64,000 nt of DNA from Sporodiniella umbellata (Eukaryota; Mucoromycota; Mucoromycetes; Mucorales; Rhizopodaceae). The position numbers and the translations under genes were made by a program. The stretch spans positions 1 to 64,000 of the forward strand of contig JAIXMR010000113.1 of NCBI GenBank assembly GCA_025677835.1, in the 5' to 3' direction. The notes beneath the pieces were generated by a model. It saw only the letters and a program-made list of their open reading frames with translations. It was not told the origin of the DNA and made no database searches. Shown here one piece after another: positions 37,448 to 48,378 of the stretch (positions are counted from its first letter, which is position 1; the number at the start of each line of letters is the position of its first letter).

Positions 37448-38203
37448 GGCTTATTTGACCAAGAAAATATTAAGTGAAAAAAAAAAAAAATAAGACTAGA
37501 ATTATTTATTTACAAAGGTCAAATAAAGCATGTGTAGATGTGTTCATTATTTCATTTTGAAACCCCGTATGGAACCCCTTTCACTGGCTGTTTCTCAGTG
37601 TTTTCTGTTGTGTACAAGACTCCTTTTTCCAAAAAAAGAAAAAATAGAAAAAAATACTTCCAGGCCTGGGTTGTGGACAGCTGCGTATATTTGTACGTCT
37701 TTTTTTAGTTTATATTTTGAGGGGGAGATAGTATCTGGCCACGGTTTCGTCTTTCACTGTGTGATTTTCTCTGTGTTCAGAAATGACGAAATATGACAAT
37801 CACTTTTTTTTTTTTAAAAAAAAAAGGAACTCTAAGAAACCACAGAAATTTGAAAACAGCTGTTTCTACATTATCAATATTAAAAGAAAAATATTATAAA
37901 AAAAATCCCCTCAAAGGGAAAAAAAGGGGTGGGGGAAGAGTAAAGGAAAAAAAGTAAAAAAAAAAAAAGAAAGACCTTCAAAATTCCTTCATAGATTGGA
38001 TCGACGGTGTACAACGCTAAAAAAGACAATAGAAAACATCAAAAAATTCTGTATTTTTTAGAGCCAAAGAAAATCGTTATTGTTTTATGTCCGACTCATA
38101 CTTTGTCTTTAACACATTTCTTTTTTTTTTTTTTTTCTTCTTTTTTCTTGGTTTCTTACTATCAGAAAAAAGTTTTATATTGTTCTCTGTGTGATTGTTT
38201 ATA
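37448..38203. other. divergent promoter region of SLA2 (-) and PI4P 5-kinase (+)
   Basis: 756 nt between divergent start codons. It has an A run at 37477-37490, an oligo(T)-oligo(A) inverted tract at about 37804-37826, purine-rich DNA at about 37920-37975, and a long T-rich run at about 38117-38150 before the kinase start. No gene. Confidence 0.5.
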
Positions 38204-39790
38204 ATGTCAATTGTTCTTATGAGCCAGCCTTTCGATTTGTCAGAGTCCAGCCAGACCAAAAGAAAAGACAGTGGTTTTGTGGAAGATCAAGAAAAGCGAC
38301 CTGCGGTATGTACCTTACAAGACAACACCAGTATGCACGTCAGTAGTCGGTCACCGGAAAAGAAAAAAGATTCGAGCGAATGCAGAATAGGCACTAGAGT
38401 AGCTGAAGGCCATCCTAGCTTTCAGTTAATGTATGACATGCTAACTGGTATTCGCACAGCTGTAGGCCGAGTCTCAGCAAAGATGTCTAGGCCTTTGACA
38501 GATAGCGATTTTGTAGCAGCGCATAAACTGGCCTTTGATCGGTAAAGTCTTCCCCCTCCCCCTCATAAATTTTCGTTTCATTTCTCACCACGAATTTGCA
38601 TTAGAACGGGCAATGAATTGACACCAGGTGTAAGATATGACTTCAAATTCAAAGACTATGCTCCTTGGGTATTTAGGCATCTAAGAGAAAAGTTCCATAT
38701 CGACGCTGCTGATTACATGATGTCCTTGACCCACAAGTACATTTTGAGTGAAATTGTTTCGCCCGGTAAAAGCGGTAGTTTCTTTTACTATTCAAGAGAC
38801 TATCGGTTCATAATTAAAACTATTCACCATTCTGAGCATAAGTTTATGCTCAAAATTCTCAAAAACTACCACGAAGTAAGTACAACCTCTTCACTTGACT
38901 CAAATCCTGACTTTCACTACAGCATATATGCCATAACCCAAATACACTTCTCTGCAGGTTTTATGGACTGCATCGTATTAAATTGCCTAGAGGAAAAAAG
39001 ATTCACTTTGTCATCATGGCTAACGTACTGCCTCCCAACAAAGATATCCACGCCACCTTTGATCTCAAGGGATCCACATTCGGCAGGCTGACCTCAAATG
39101 ATGAAATTAACAAAAACCCACATGCGGTTTTGAAAGACCAAAATTGGGTGAAACAAGACGAATTACTACATTTGAGCGATAGCAAAAAGAGCTTGTTTTT
39201 AACACAACTGGAAAAAGATGTAGACACGCTGCAAAAACTAAACATAATGGACTACAGCCTGCTGGTCGGCATCCATGATCTCAAAAAGGGAAATACAGAG
39301 TGTATTCGAAACCAGAGCCTACATATTGTAACGGTGAGTTTCTTGGCTTTTAATCGTTCAAAAAGCTTACACTTTGGTTTGTAGCCAAAGACAGATACTA
39401 GGGGATCAAGGCGCAGAAAGTCCGACCTAATGTACAAAAAGCGGAGGTCGCAGACTGTTAGCCTGCAATCGGCTGACCTAACCCTTAGCCCTACGGAAGA
39501 GTAAGTGTAAGAAGTCTAGGTTTTTTATGTGTGGCCTTATTGTTTACTCTTCTAGACAAAAATGGTGCGTGTTTTATGCTGATCATGGCGGTTTCCGATC
39601 CATAGAAGAGCAAAATAAGCTATATTACCTAGGAGTAATCGATATATTAACGCCCTATACTATTGCAAAAAAGGCCGAGCACTTGTGGAAAAGTATCACC
39701 CAGGACAGAGAGGGTATCTCAGCTGTTCATCCAATTATGTATGGCAAGCGGTTCTTTAATTTCATGCTGCAGGCAGTTAAAAAAGCATAA
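38204..39790 (+). CDS. MSS4: phosphatidylinositol-4-phosphate 5-kinase (Mss4 type)
   Basis: Makes PI(4,5)P2 from PI4P at the plasma membrane. Exons: 38204-38541, 38605-38875, 38923-39333, 39385-39500, 39556-39790 (456 aa, frame checked). The N-terminal ~75 residues are Ser/Lys-rich. The kinase domain has [38 protein letters not shown] (nucleotide loop and catalytic Lys), [30 protein letters not shown] (DLKGS motif), [12 protein letters not shown] (catalytic Asp), and [20 protein letters not shown] (IID-type metal site, then the KK of the activation/specificity loop). It is shorter than yeast Mss4 because the N-terminal extension is short. The stop is only 53 nt before the start of the first monooxygenase gene. 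Confidence 0.95.
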
Positions 39791-39843
39791 TTTTACTCCC
39801 TTCCATTTCTTCTGTAAATAAATCTTTTTTTCTCAATCAAACA

Positions 39844-41514
39844 ATGAAAGATACAACTCCTATCGAAGAGTTGATCGAGAAAGTCAGAAATCAAGCCCAA
39901 GTCGCTCTAGACCATCCTTTTGCATTTCAGAAGCCTTTAAAAAAAATAGCTGTTATCGGCGCTGGTCTCTCAGGTGTAGGTTCTTGTACAGGAAATCAAC
40001 GAGAATGGCAATTCATTTTTATTGACATTAGCTTTGCAGTGCCCAAGTTCTTTTAGAATCTGGTTTTGAAATCACGGTATTCGAGCGAGCTGAAGCGCTG
40101 GGTGGTCTTTGGAACTATACAGACACAGCTCCACTTAAGCCATCGGTGCAACAAAAGCCTGCCCCTGAGACCAAAACAGAAGATGTGCCTGAAAAAGGAA
40201 AACTTGAAGCCTACCCTCAGATTGAAAATATAACGCACGCTTTATTGAAAAGACAGCCACCTACTGCTTGCTATACAGATTTGCTCACCAATGTACCTAT
40301 GAAGTACATGTGTTTTCCCAATTATGTTTTCTGCGATGAGCCTAATGTTTCTAAAGGCCATGATGAAATCCTCAAATACATAAACAAGTACGCTGACCAT
40401 TTTGATCTCAGACGACATATTCAGTTTAATACTTGTGTAGAAAGTGTATGCAAAAAAGGCGATGAGTGGGAGCTTGTTCTTTGTTTGTACCAAGTTGATT
40501 CAAAAGGTCTAAAAGAAACAAGATGGCGAGAAAAGTTCGATGCCGTCGTAGCAGCATCAGGTTTGCATCAAGAGCCCTTTATACCTGACATCCCTGGTCT
40601 TGCTGAATTTGATGCTCGATGGCCAGAAAAAATAAGCCATTCGAAGCAGTTTCGTTCGCCAGAAACATTCAAAGATAAGGTAATACAGAGTCACAAACAA
40701 CTGTTGTAGGTGGAAAGTTCAATCGTTATTTTAGAATGTTTTGATCGTTGGCTCCGGTATTTCAGGTGTGGACATAGCGCGCTCACTAGATAAGATAGCA
40801 TCGAGTGTGATAATGACTTATAAATCTTCTTGGACTAGCCCTATTAGTGTCATTAATTATTTTCGAAACTGCGTTCCCTCATCTGTAACCATCAAGCCAG
40901 AGCTTGTTTCGTTTGGGAGTACAAATGAAGAGAGTAGTGGGGCGTTCAAATTCAAAGATGGCACCAACGTTTCTGATATAGACCATGTTATTTTTTGCAC
41001 AGGATATAAGCACTCGTTAGGTTACTTGAAGCAAGTTAGTCCAGCCGATGCAGATGTACCAGAAAGTCATACAATACTAGGAAGGTCTTGCCCTTTAAAC
41101 ACATTTTTCAATACGTTTTTAATATCCGACCCTACACTAGCATTCAGTGGATTGACTTCCTATCTTACCATATCTCCCTTTTATTATACACAGTCAGTCT
41201 TTATGGCTCGTATTTGGAAAGGTCAAGCCAAAATTCCACATCCATCTCAGATGATAAAGTTCGACTCTGAGCATGACATTGGGAAAAATCCGGATCTTTA
41301 CGATATAGATCGTTGTTTACGTCAGCTTTTTGTAACCTGGTTGAATCACCAAGCCAAAAATCTCCATCTAAGTCTACCAGAAGTTTTCAATTACGAAAAA
41401 GATTACAAAAACGAGAGAATACTGGCTCTCAAGCAGTGGTCAATCTCTAGTGATAGAAATTTTCAGTTTATAAAAGAGAAAGCCAGAAAAAAAGCAGAAG
41501 AGACTTTGAAATAA
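39844..41514 (+). CDS. flavin-containing monooxygenase, copy A
   Basis: FAD/NADPH-dependent oxygenase of the FMO class, which oxygenates soft N or S nucleophiles. Exons: 39844-39975, 40032-40679, 40735-41514 (519 aa, frame checked). Motifs: FAD-binding IGAGLSGLCSAQVLLESGF followed by GGLWNY, the FMO region WPEKISHSKQFR, the NADPH-binding LIVGSGISGVDIA, and the TGY motif in FCTGYKHSLGY. The FMO identifying motif FxGxxxH(V/I/L/S) is altered to WPEKISHS (Phe to Trp, Gly to Glu), so substrate range or coupling may differ. The C-terminus is Lys-rich with no clear membrane anchor. It is one of three paralogues here and shares identical tracts with copy B. Natural substrate unknown. Confidence 0.9.
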
Positions 41515-42189
41515 ACATGACCTTGCTAAAACACGTAAACAACAAGCGCATACAAAGAAAAAACTTCTTCAGCTATATGTGCACTTAAATAGTCTCACTC
41601 TTAACAAAAGGTAGTTTGGAAAATTCATTAAAATTGGCCTGTTGGTTTCATACCTGTATTTGATGAATAAAATCAGTTATAGCGTTCAGTGTCTTGTTAT
41701 TAGAACAATATAAGGTCAAATTTATAAACTCGTCATTGCATATTTTTTTTTATACGCGTTTTGTCTATTCTAGGGTATTTTTGGTACTCATAGGTTCTGT
41801 ATGCTCGATCAAGAGCTGATGCCAACAGCCTGTTTAAGATCCATTTGATTGGTTTCTGTTATATAGCTTAAACTCATCGCAACTTGGCATTAACTGGACA
41901 AACATATAACATATTGCTTTAGAATAATGTACGTAAAAATTTTATTCTGTAGATAATTTTAATAAAGTAAATGTTTATAAAAATGCAAAAAAAAAAAAAA
42001 AAAAAAAAAGAGGAAATCAGGAGCCCATGTTTCTCTTTAGCAATTTTTGAAAAAGAAGATATTCAAGATAGTGTCCTTTGTAGAGCTTTTTCGCACCGTA
42101 GTGTGGATTTTAATACGTTCTCTTACGAATTTTGTCTAAAAGTCTTTAAATATATATATATATATATTTACTTCAAGTTTTAATTTAGC

Positions 42190-43650
42190 TCAATAACAAT
42201 ACAGTAACACCCGTTAAAATTCTAGCTTATGCTGATGATGTATTAGTGTTTTTAAAAGATCGAGAAGACTTTTGGCGCCTTAGAAGAAGAGTAAATATAT
42301 ACGCCTTTGCCTCTAAAGCCTCACTTAATTATTCCAAGGCTTAAGCTCTCTCTCTATCCGGAAACCCAGACTTCCAATGACAAGACTTTTTTCGAACACA
42401 ATACATAAGCACCTGGCACGACAAACACTCAGTGGAGCCTCTGATCTATTTTGGATACCTGGTTTATAGTTCAGTAGTGCAAAGAAATATATACGTAGAC
42501 CAACTGTTCAACAGAATTTCGTTAGCCTGTCAAATACAATCCTAGAGACACCTGTCGATTAGAAGCCGAGTAACAGTTATGAACTGTCTTATATTCTCTA
42601 AAGTATGGTGCGTTTTTCTAATTCCCCTTTTAACCCGATCACAACTGAAAAAGTTACAAGTAACAGGCAACCGCTTTATTAATGCTAATATCTTTACAAA
42701 AATTAGCTCTCAAACGATGATTCACCCATGTAACCAGAATGACCTATTTTACTAGATCCTGGAATACAAATGCAAGCTCTCAGTGGCGATAGTTGGCTCC
42801 ACTGCTACTAAACGAAGATAACACTCCTGACCTGGTAAATATGTTTCCCCTCGGAAGATATTCCAGTATACCATACACCCAACATTTGCTTCAGATTACG
42901 TCGGTTCCCTTGGACTCTCAACCATCACAGTCAGGCCTTTGAGCTCTCTTATTTGACTGTTTTCGGTCCCCTCATTTCGGAAAACAACATATACATTATT
43001 TCTCGATTTCTTTTTCACAGCAACAGATGCACTGTCAAATAGCTTTGGATAGATTATCACTAAACCAAAGGACCATTCTCGCGATACCATTAAAACTCAT
43101 GGTGACTATTCCTGAGGTTGTGAAATTATATTATCCGATGGTGAACCTTTATTCCCCTTCCCCAAAAGTTTGTCATCTACCTGCCTTTCAACACATGACT
43201 GGCAACCACATCGCAATGTGGAATCCCTTGAACAAAACCTGGAACTTCCAGGTGTTTACCGCTCAAGCAACCACGGTTTTTCCTCGTACCGCAAAAAATA
43301 TTATTAATTTGATTAGACAAGAACCCCTTATCATTCACCCAAGCTAATTACCATACTCATATCTCTCCAGAATGACAACCATATAGAAAATCTTTCGCTC
43401 ATATGTTTTTCGCTCTTCGATAACTATTCCTGGGATTCAGTGAATGTATAACTTTGTCCTCCCATCCGAATGAATTCAGAAAAATTCTGCGCAAACACCT
43501 GAAACCATAAAACAGGTGCCTTCAGTTCAGAGCGGTGATCCAATAGCCTTTTTGCTGTAGCAAATATACACTACAACGACAATATCGATTGGACCGAAGA
43601 CTGGATCAACTTTGCACCAGTATTCCCAGAGAATCTTACTTGGATATAAA
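42190..43650 (+). mobile_element. degenerate LINE-type non-LTR retrotransposon fragment
   Basis: Translating the plus strand from 42190 gives KILAYADDVLVFLKDREDFW, containing the YADD catalytic box of a non-LTR retrotransposon reverse transcriptase, then LNYSKA and ALSLSG, both typical of the region just after it. Further on, LIYFGYLVY and the thumb-like TGNRFINANIFTKIS can be read. The frame is interrupted by many stops and shifts, and the 5' part of the polymerase is missing, so this is an old, inactive, 5'-truncated copy. An end near 43650 is suggested by the last readable segment (TEDWINFAPVFPENLTW). No target-site duplication was identified. Confidence 0.75.
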
Positions 43651-44305
43651 AATAACTATATATTATTTTTAACAACAGCTTTATCTTTGTCTTTTCTATT
43701 TATGAAAAGATTACACTGAAATACTATATCAATCGCCAAATGGTTCAAATACACCAAATGGTCCAAATACACAAACTGCTGCGAGATTCAAGAAAATACA
43801 AAAACATCAAAAAACTACAAAAATCCACAAAAAACATTATGCAAAAGATTATCAAAAAAAATATCTTTATTGTAAAGACTTCCCTTTTATCAATAAACTA
43901 TAAAAATATTCAAATTACAAGAACATCACTCAATATTTCCTTATTTTTATTGTACTGATCCCTTGAAGACAAGTCAATTCCTTCTCTGTAAACCCTTATT
44001 TTTATCTTTTTATCTATAGATTCTTTGAAGTAAAATATTATCCTTCGTCGTCAACCGCCTCTTTTATTTTAATTTTATTTTTCTTTATTATCTTTAGTTT
44101 GATCTACTTTACAGGATCTGGTGGTCACTCAACGAACCTTTTTATTTTTATTTTAACTCTTATATTTATATCTACAAACAGATGTAAATCTTTTCTTTAT
44201 TTACTTCAAACAACCAAATCTCCAGAATTTCCAAATCTACATTGCCGTGGGCCAACTTCTGAAAATTTCGAATCCCTCTTAGAGTATGAACCATCTGATA
44301 AAAAA

Positions 44306-44690
44306 TTATATACAGGAAAATAGCTCATGCCAGTTTGCTACATCGATTGATACCTGAAAAGTTCCCCTTCTCTCTCTACCTGATCTGTTCTCTCGAACTA
44401 GATTCAATATGTCACTTTTTCTTGACATGCCAAAGAACCCAACCAGTATGAGGCCAGCTAGCTGGTCTATCCATAGATGAAAACTGAACAAAACTATCAG
44501 ACTTTTTGGCATCTGACATCTTAATAGCAGCATCAAGACTACCGAATATCTCAAGTAGAAACCCTAAGATTACTTTGGTGTCTTCTTTAACCACTAAAAA
44601 GTTAGTAGCTTGTGTTATCCTACAGAAACGGCAAGCACCATGGAAATTTTTTTTCACTAGGTCCGCATACATAGTCGGACGATAAAACAA
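44306..44690 (-). pseudogene. broken ORF pair, probably element-derived
   Basis: Two overlapping minus-strand frames (44690-44412 and 44554-44306) appear to be one coding region split by a frameshift. The first contains YADLVKKNFHGACRFCRITQ, with a CxxC pair, then TKVILGFLLEIFGSLDAAIK. The second continues with LVRENRSGRERRGTFQ and ends NWHELFSCI. No known family is recognised. The position in transposon debris suggests a mobile-element protein, but that is inference. Confidence 0.35.
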
Positions 44691-45565
44691 CTCAAAGAAA
44701 AAGCTATTATATCGCTACACGACGAAGTCTGTATTGAAAAGGAACCCTAGTAGGTGCTAGATATCCCCAATATACAAACCGTGTACTTAATATATATATG
44801 TTTACTCTCAGTCAATTTGACTTTAAATACAACGGAAACTCTCAGTTTCCCTACAAACAAAAAGTTAACTTGTACAAATCACAGCCAAAAAATCAAAATC
44901 ATTTGAACTAAAATTTCATTGTGATCCTTAGTAGCTTGTCATTCTCTTTTCTACAGTCCTATTTACTCTATAAAATCTGGTTTTTACTTGTCAATTTATC
45001 TATATTCATTCTCTTATATTTTTTTTTATATATATAACTAAATGCAATATCATTTCATTTTGCTTTGTACAGTCAACTGTATGATATTTCTTTAAAAAAA
45101 TCTACACCACGTGTGCCCAAAGCTTAAATATTTTGTATGCAAAACAACTAAATATATATCGTAATCTGATGTTGCAGAAAAAAATACTAAGCTAGAGATG
45201 ATGACAAGCTTTAGTGGAGGATTTCAGTTTGTGAATTATGGACAGATAGAAGATTTTTCGCACTGTAAAAAGAAAATCGGTGCATAAACCCCTATATTAT
45301 TGAACCTTGTACAATACTATAAAGGTAATATACTCAATGAGGTTATTTTAAAATTAATCAAAGTCTCTTCAACAGTAGCTGTTTATGTTTTCGTATAGAG
45401 CTACATACAGCATAGTTTTTGGATACAAATTGTAAAGCTGGTCAAATGTTTATGGTTTGTTTTTACAGGCATTACATTTGTGAGCTCTAACGCTAAAATA
45501 AAAGACAGCTATATCTTTCGGTCCCCAATGTTGTTTGATTTTAGCCTTTTAATTTTTTCGTTTAT

Positions 45566-47233
45566 TTAAAAGTCTTGTCTTGGTTTTTCTTCACGTTTTT
45601 TTTTCGTCAGTTCTATATTTTCTTCGCTAGCTCGAAACCAACGAGAAGTGCACTGTGCACAATATTCTTCAAAGTCATTTTTAAAGTTTGAAACTTTTGG
45701 TAAATCTAAATGAAGGTGCTCTGTTTGATAGTTTAGCCATGTCACATAGCTTTGTCGCATACGGCGATGATGTTGGCAAATGCTGTAAGATATTCCAATA
45801 TCAAACTCAGATTCAAACTTGGTCATTTGATCCCTGTCAGGGATCTTGGCTTGGCCCTTCCAAACACGAGCTATAGCAACAGATTGCGTGTAAAAATAAG
45901 GGGCAAAGCTAGGAAAACGACACAATCCACAGAATGCGAGTGTAGGATCAGAGATTAAGAAAGCGTCAAGGTACGCGTTCAAAGGATGACTTCGCCCTAG
46001 TACAGTATGACTTTCTGGTACATCTACATCGGCTGGACTAACTTGCTTCAAGTAGCCTAACGAGTGCTTATATCCTGTGCAAAATATAATGTAGTCTATA
46101 TCAGAAGTACTAGTTCCATCTTTGAATCTGATTATTCCATCCGAATCTGCCTTCGAACTACTAAAAGATATAGGCTCAGGTTTGATTGCCACAGACGAAG
46201 GAACGCATTCTCGCATATGGTTGATCAAATCAACTGGACTGGTCCAAGACGATCTATAAGTCATTATCACACTCGATGCTATCTTATCTAGTGAGCGCGC
46301 TATGTCCACACCTGAAATACCGGAGCCAACGATCAAAACATTCTAAAATAACGATTGAACTTTCCACCTACAACAGTTGTTTGTGACTCTGTATTACCTT
46401 ATCTTTGAATGTTTCTGGCGAACGAAACTGCTTCGAATGGCTTATTTTTTCTGGCCATCGAGCATCAAATTCAGCAAGACCAGGGATGTCAGGTATAAAG
46501 GGCTCTTGATGCAAACCTGATGCTGCTACGACGGCATCGAACTTTTCTCGCCATCTTGTTTCTTTTAGACCTTTTGAATCAACTTGGTACAAACAAAGAA
46601 CAAGCTCCCACTCATCACCTTTTTTGCATACACTTTCTACACGAGTATTAAACTGAATGTGTGGTCTGAGGTTGAAATGATTGGTATATTCGTGCAAGTA
46701 GTTTAAGACTTTTTCATGGCCAACATAAGTATCAATGTTTTCATTCATAGGATAGTCTGGAAAACACGTACAATCTGTAGGAAAACTAGTAAGTAAATCT
46801 GTATAACATGCAGTCGGAGGCTGTCTCTCAATCAAAGCTTGGTCTATATCTTTTACTTGCGGATAAGTCTCTAGTTTGCCTTTTTCAGGTACCGCTTCTG
46901 TTTGTATGGAAGATACAGATTGTTGCTGTATAGGCGGTTTCGATGAGGCTGCTTCTGTGTAGTTCCAAAGACCGCCCAATGTTTTAGCTAGTTCAAAGAC
47001 GGTCACATCGAATCCAGCTTCTATAAGCGATCGAGCACTACAAAGCTAATACCGGAAGGTTCATTAAGTCCCTTTTGCGTATATGTGTTACTTGGGCTTA
47101 CCCCAGCAAACCCTGTACCAATGATAGCCACTTTTTTTATAGAATTTTTAAATACAAAAGGGTTGTCGAGAGCAACTTGAGCCTGCTTTGAAGCTTTTTC
47201 GATTAGCTCTTCAAGTGTCATGATGTCTGCCAT
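45566..47233 (-). CDS. flavin-containing monooxygenase, copy B
   Basis: Second intact FMO paralogue, in opposite orientation to copies A and C. Starts at 47233 (MADIMTLEELIEKASKQAQ), three exons as in copy A, and stops at 45566 after REEKPRQDF. It has the FAD site IGTGFAG, GGLWNYTEAAS, the same WPEKISHSKQFR block, the NADPH site IVGSGISGVDIARSLDK and the TGY motif. The distal part keeps ARVWKGQAKIP, where copy C has a stop. Residues around the FAD site match copy C, while the end of exon 2, intron 2 and the start of exon 3 are identical to copy A: a mosaic. The internal Met at codon 5 aligns with the lost start of copy C, so either Met could initiate. Confidence 0.9.
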
Positions 47234-48378
47234 TTTGTTTGAGAAAAAAACGCTAATAGAAAAAGACTAATAAAAAAAAGGCTGGGGTTTATAGTGTCTA
47301 ACATGATACAAAATAGGAAAAAAATAATACTATAATTAGGATGCGTCATAGGCGACAAAGTATTGCAACTTAATCTTTTTCTACAAATAAACAGTGCATA
47401 TCTGGTTCTCTAATTCTGAGAGAGTTCAATTTTTAAATCAAAGAACCATTGGGTAGCGACTTAAATGACAATGATTGTAAATACTTTCAAAAAATTAACT
47501 TCAGGATTGAAGTGCCCAAAGATCCAAGCTACCTCTGAAATACTTCAGGTAGTACATCAGGTGCTGTTTGATTTGAGCAGAAATTCAAACAGTTAATTTT
47601 AAGATGAAGTAATTAAAGCACTATCTCTCAACTCTTAAAATAAAAAAAGGGAACTTTAAGGTAGTTAAAAGGAGCAAGAACTTTTTAGGTTTTTTACTTG
47701 TTTCAGAAAAATCCAACAGAAGCGATAACAAGGAATACAGTCGTAGCAAAAAAAAAAAGCGTGTAAAAAGAAAAGTTTAGTTTGGTATATACAAGCTTCA
47801 GCAGAGCATTTGTGCACATATTGTTGACACATGTGTGTCATGGGTTGGTCTTGAATTTATTAAACCGAATGATTTGCTCTATTTAATAACAAATACAGTC
47901 TTAAGACTATTTTCATAGAGTTTTTTTTAGCTGTGATCTTTTTTTTTGTGGGAGAAATCCTTTTGTAATTGAACAAAGTCAACGTCCTCAGTTTTAGAGC
48001 TGAGATTTAATGCTGCTACAATTTACTGCAGTCATCAGTGATCTTCAGAAGCGCCTTAGCTTAGGTCGAAAGAAGCGTGTATTCAAAGTACTAATATGCA
48101 TAGTCACAAAGAAGAAAAAGGTAGACTTTTAAGACGACTGCTTACTAGTAACATCATGTTATCACTTGACCTTTATGTATATAGCATCATGTAGCAGCCT
48201 TTTAGCCTATTTTTGATGTTGAAAATAATACAAATTACAACATATTTCTTCTATTCGTTTTTCTATTATTATCAGTATTGCTGTTATTGTTGCTATTGCT
48301 GTTATTATTACTATTACTATTACTATTACAATACCTTTTTTTCTTTTTCCTTGAACTTTTTTTTAAAAAAAAAACATC
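47234..48378. other. divergent intergenic region of monooxygenase copies B and C
   Basis: 1.1 kb separating head-to-head paralogues. It has a near-palindrome GACACATGTGTGTC at about 47826, an interrupted trinucleotide tract (ATT/GTT/ACT units) at about 48260-48331, and an oligo(T)-oligo(A) tract at about 48358-48374 directly before the lost start of copy C. No coding signal. Confidence 0.5.

Larger units (their letters stand above)
41515..45565. other. 4-kb transposon-derived spacer between monooxygenase copies A and B
   Basis: AT-rich region containing an A run at about 41987-42009, a (TA)n stretch at about 42150-42166, a dead LINE (42190-43650), and a broken minus-strand ORF pair (44306-44690). 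The rest shows no coding signal. Confidence 0.6.

Noticed and set aside
43027..43347. 106-codon plus-strand frame
   Set aside because: Lies in the decayed LINE tail and matches no independent protein; best read as part of the broken element.
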